A stretch of DNA of 64,000 nucleotides, from assembly GCA_963747555.1 (NCBI GenBank), contig CAVVFZ010000032.1, positions 68,712 to 132,711 of the forward strand, given 5' to 3'. Positions 63,158-64,000 of the stretch are shown here, in pieces; position 1 is the first letter of the stretch, and each line of letters begins with the position of its first letter. Position numbers and translations under genes: made by a program. Below the pieces are notes generated by a model. The model was not told the origin of the DNA. It worked only from the letters and a program-made list of their open reading frames with translations, and searched no databases. This DNA comes from DUZB01 sp963747555 (GTDB lineage: Bacteria > Desulfobacterota > DSM-4660 > Desulfatiglandales > Desulfatiglandaceae).

Positions 63158-64000
63158 ATGAAAATACTGGTCGTCGGAAGCGGCGGGCGCGAGCATGCTC
63201 TTGCATGGAAAGCAGCCCAGTCAAAGAATGTTGAAAAGGTCTTTGTTGCACCCGGAAATGCGGGTACCGCCATCGATTCAGGGATTGAAAACGTGAATAT
63301 CGGCGTGGATCAGATCGATGCCCTTGTCAATTTTGCGCGGGAAAACAAGGTGCACATGACCATCATAGGGCCGGAAGACCCGTTGGTGAAAGGGATCACC
63401 GACGCCTTTCACGACGCCGGCCTCCGCTGTTTCGGACCCACAAAAGGCGCGGCCCAGCTTGAAGGCTCCAAGGTTTTCTGCAAGGACTTTTTGGCGCGTC
63501 ACCATATCCCCACCGCTAAGTACCGGACCTTTACGGAAATCAATGGTGCGGAAGAATTCATCCGGGAGTTGGGGCTTCCCGTGGTCGTCAAGGCGGATGG
63601 GCTTGCCGCCGGCAAGGGGGTGGTCATTGCCCATTCCGAAAAAGAAGCCATGGAGACCGTGACCGGGATGCTGTCCGGAAAATCTTTCGGGGAAGCAGGA
63701 AAAAGGGTGATCATCGAACAATGTCTGACGGGAGAAGAGGCCAGTTTCATTGTCATGGTTGATGGGAAGAATATTCTTCCGCTTGCCACCTCTCAGGATC
63801 ACAAGGCCCGGGATAATGGGGATAAAGGCCCCAACACGGGGGGAATGGGCGCCTACTCCCCTGCCCCGGTCATTACGCCGGATCTCAGTAGCAGGGTTAT
63901 GCGGGAGGTCATTATTCCAACGGTTGAAGGCATGGCCTTAGAAGGCAATCCATACACCGGGTTCCTTTACGCAGGACTCATGATTACCGCGGATGGAACG
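63158..64000 (+). CDS. purD: Phosphoribosylamine-glycine ligase, partial
   Basis: ATP-grasp enzyme making glycinamide ribonucleotide in purine synthesis. The frame is open from ATG 63158 (AAGGATGAG upstream) to the window end: 281 codons, about two thirds of the usual 420. It begins MKILVVGSGGREHALAWKAA. Further marks: FGPTKGAAQLEGSKVF, KADGLAAGKGVVI and QDHKARDNGDKGPNTGGMGA. The C-terminal third lies beyond the window. Confidence 0.97.
   Translation, partial: MKILVVGSGGREHALAWKAAQSKNVEKVFVAPGNAGTAIDSGIENVNIGVDQIDALVNFARENKVHMTIIGPEDPLVKGITDAFHDAGLRCFGPTKGAAQLEGSKVFCKDFLARHHIPTAKYRTFTEINGAEEFIRELGLPVVVKADGLAAGKGVVIAHSEKEAMETVTGMLSGKSFGEAGKRVIIEQCLTGEEASFIVMVDGKNILPLATSQDHKARDNGDKGPNTGGMGAYSPAPVITPDLSSRVMREVIIPTVEGMALEGNPYTGFLYAGLMITADGT

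Noticed and set aside
62876..63196. 106-residue minus-strand frame with a MAEREGFEPSVELL-like segment
   Set aside because: It is the reverse complement of tRNA-Ser; this phrase is a well-known false protein produced by tRNA-Ser genes. The frame also covers the purD leader.
1..64000. CRISPR arrays, prophage genes, toxin-antitoxin pairs or a transposase gene
   Set aside because: No regular direct repeats, phage structural genes, paired small toxin/antitoxin genes or transposase motifs were seen.

Overview
This 64 kb window is chromosomal DNA from an anaerobic bacterium, most likely a deltaproteobacterium (Desulfobacterota). Four things point there: an F1-ATPase operon with two b-type subunits but no a or c subunit, a two-subunit glycine decarboxylase, hydrogenase maturation genes, and many CoA-ligase, rhodanese, DsrE and Rieske genes. 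The species cannot be named from the sequence alone. No prophage, CRISPR array, rRNA operon or transposase gene was seen. Most of the window is housekeeping DNA with tightly packed, often overlapping genes.

Layout. 1-4.7 kb: edge of a membrane protein, lipB-lipA, then rny, zapA and a zapB-like gene on the minus strand, with a possible structured RNA between zapA and rny. 4.7-10.8 kb: ATP synthase genes in the order b', b, delta, alpha, gamma, beta, epsilon on the minus strand, with a good promoter in front and an intrinsic terminator behind. 11-17.4 kb: SCP2-domain protein, purM, tatA, an acyl-CoA ligase and an ABC-F ATPase. 17.4-22.2 kb: a coupled run consisting of a DEAD-like helicase fused to a DEDD exonuclease, a YkgJ-like protein, a ComF-like protein and a heptose-phosphate adenylyltransferase, then tRNA-Arg. 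22.3-29.1 kb: pgl, gcvH-gcvPA-gcvPB, a large imperfect palindrome, glycerate 2-kinase and a macrodomain protein. 29-40 kb: cytochrome b, two glycosyltransferase genes, a rhodanese/MauE-like/rhodanese group, a Rieske protein, a C_GCAxxG_C_C protein, an orphan ADP-forming acyl-CoA synthetase alpha subunit and a metal-efflux-type permease.

40-51 kb is the most system-like region. A PAS histidine kinase and an NtrC-type sigma-54 activator are followed by a near-consensus sigma-54 promoter. Its leader carries a 10-bp tandem repeat and a terminator-like hairpin. Then come a 54-residue Fis-like HTH protein, a complete branched-chain-type ABC importer, an AMP-forming acyl-CoA ligase and a lone receiver protein. 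The likely reading is sigma-54-controlled uptake of an organic acid followed by activation to its CoA thioester.

51-64 kb: a DUF2333-like membrane protein, hypA-hypB-hypF-hypD (hypC and hypE are not here), a small lipoprotein, a DsrE protein, a GH13_8-like branching enzyme, a second orphan acyl-CoA synthetase alpha subunit, a SurA/PpiC-type foldase, two tRNA-Ser genes and the start of purD. hypF is broken by two single-base shifts and the foldase gene by one. All three read as one extra base, so sequencing error must be weighed against real gene decay.
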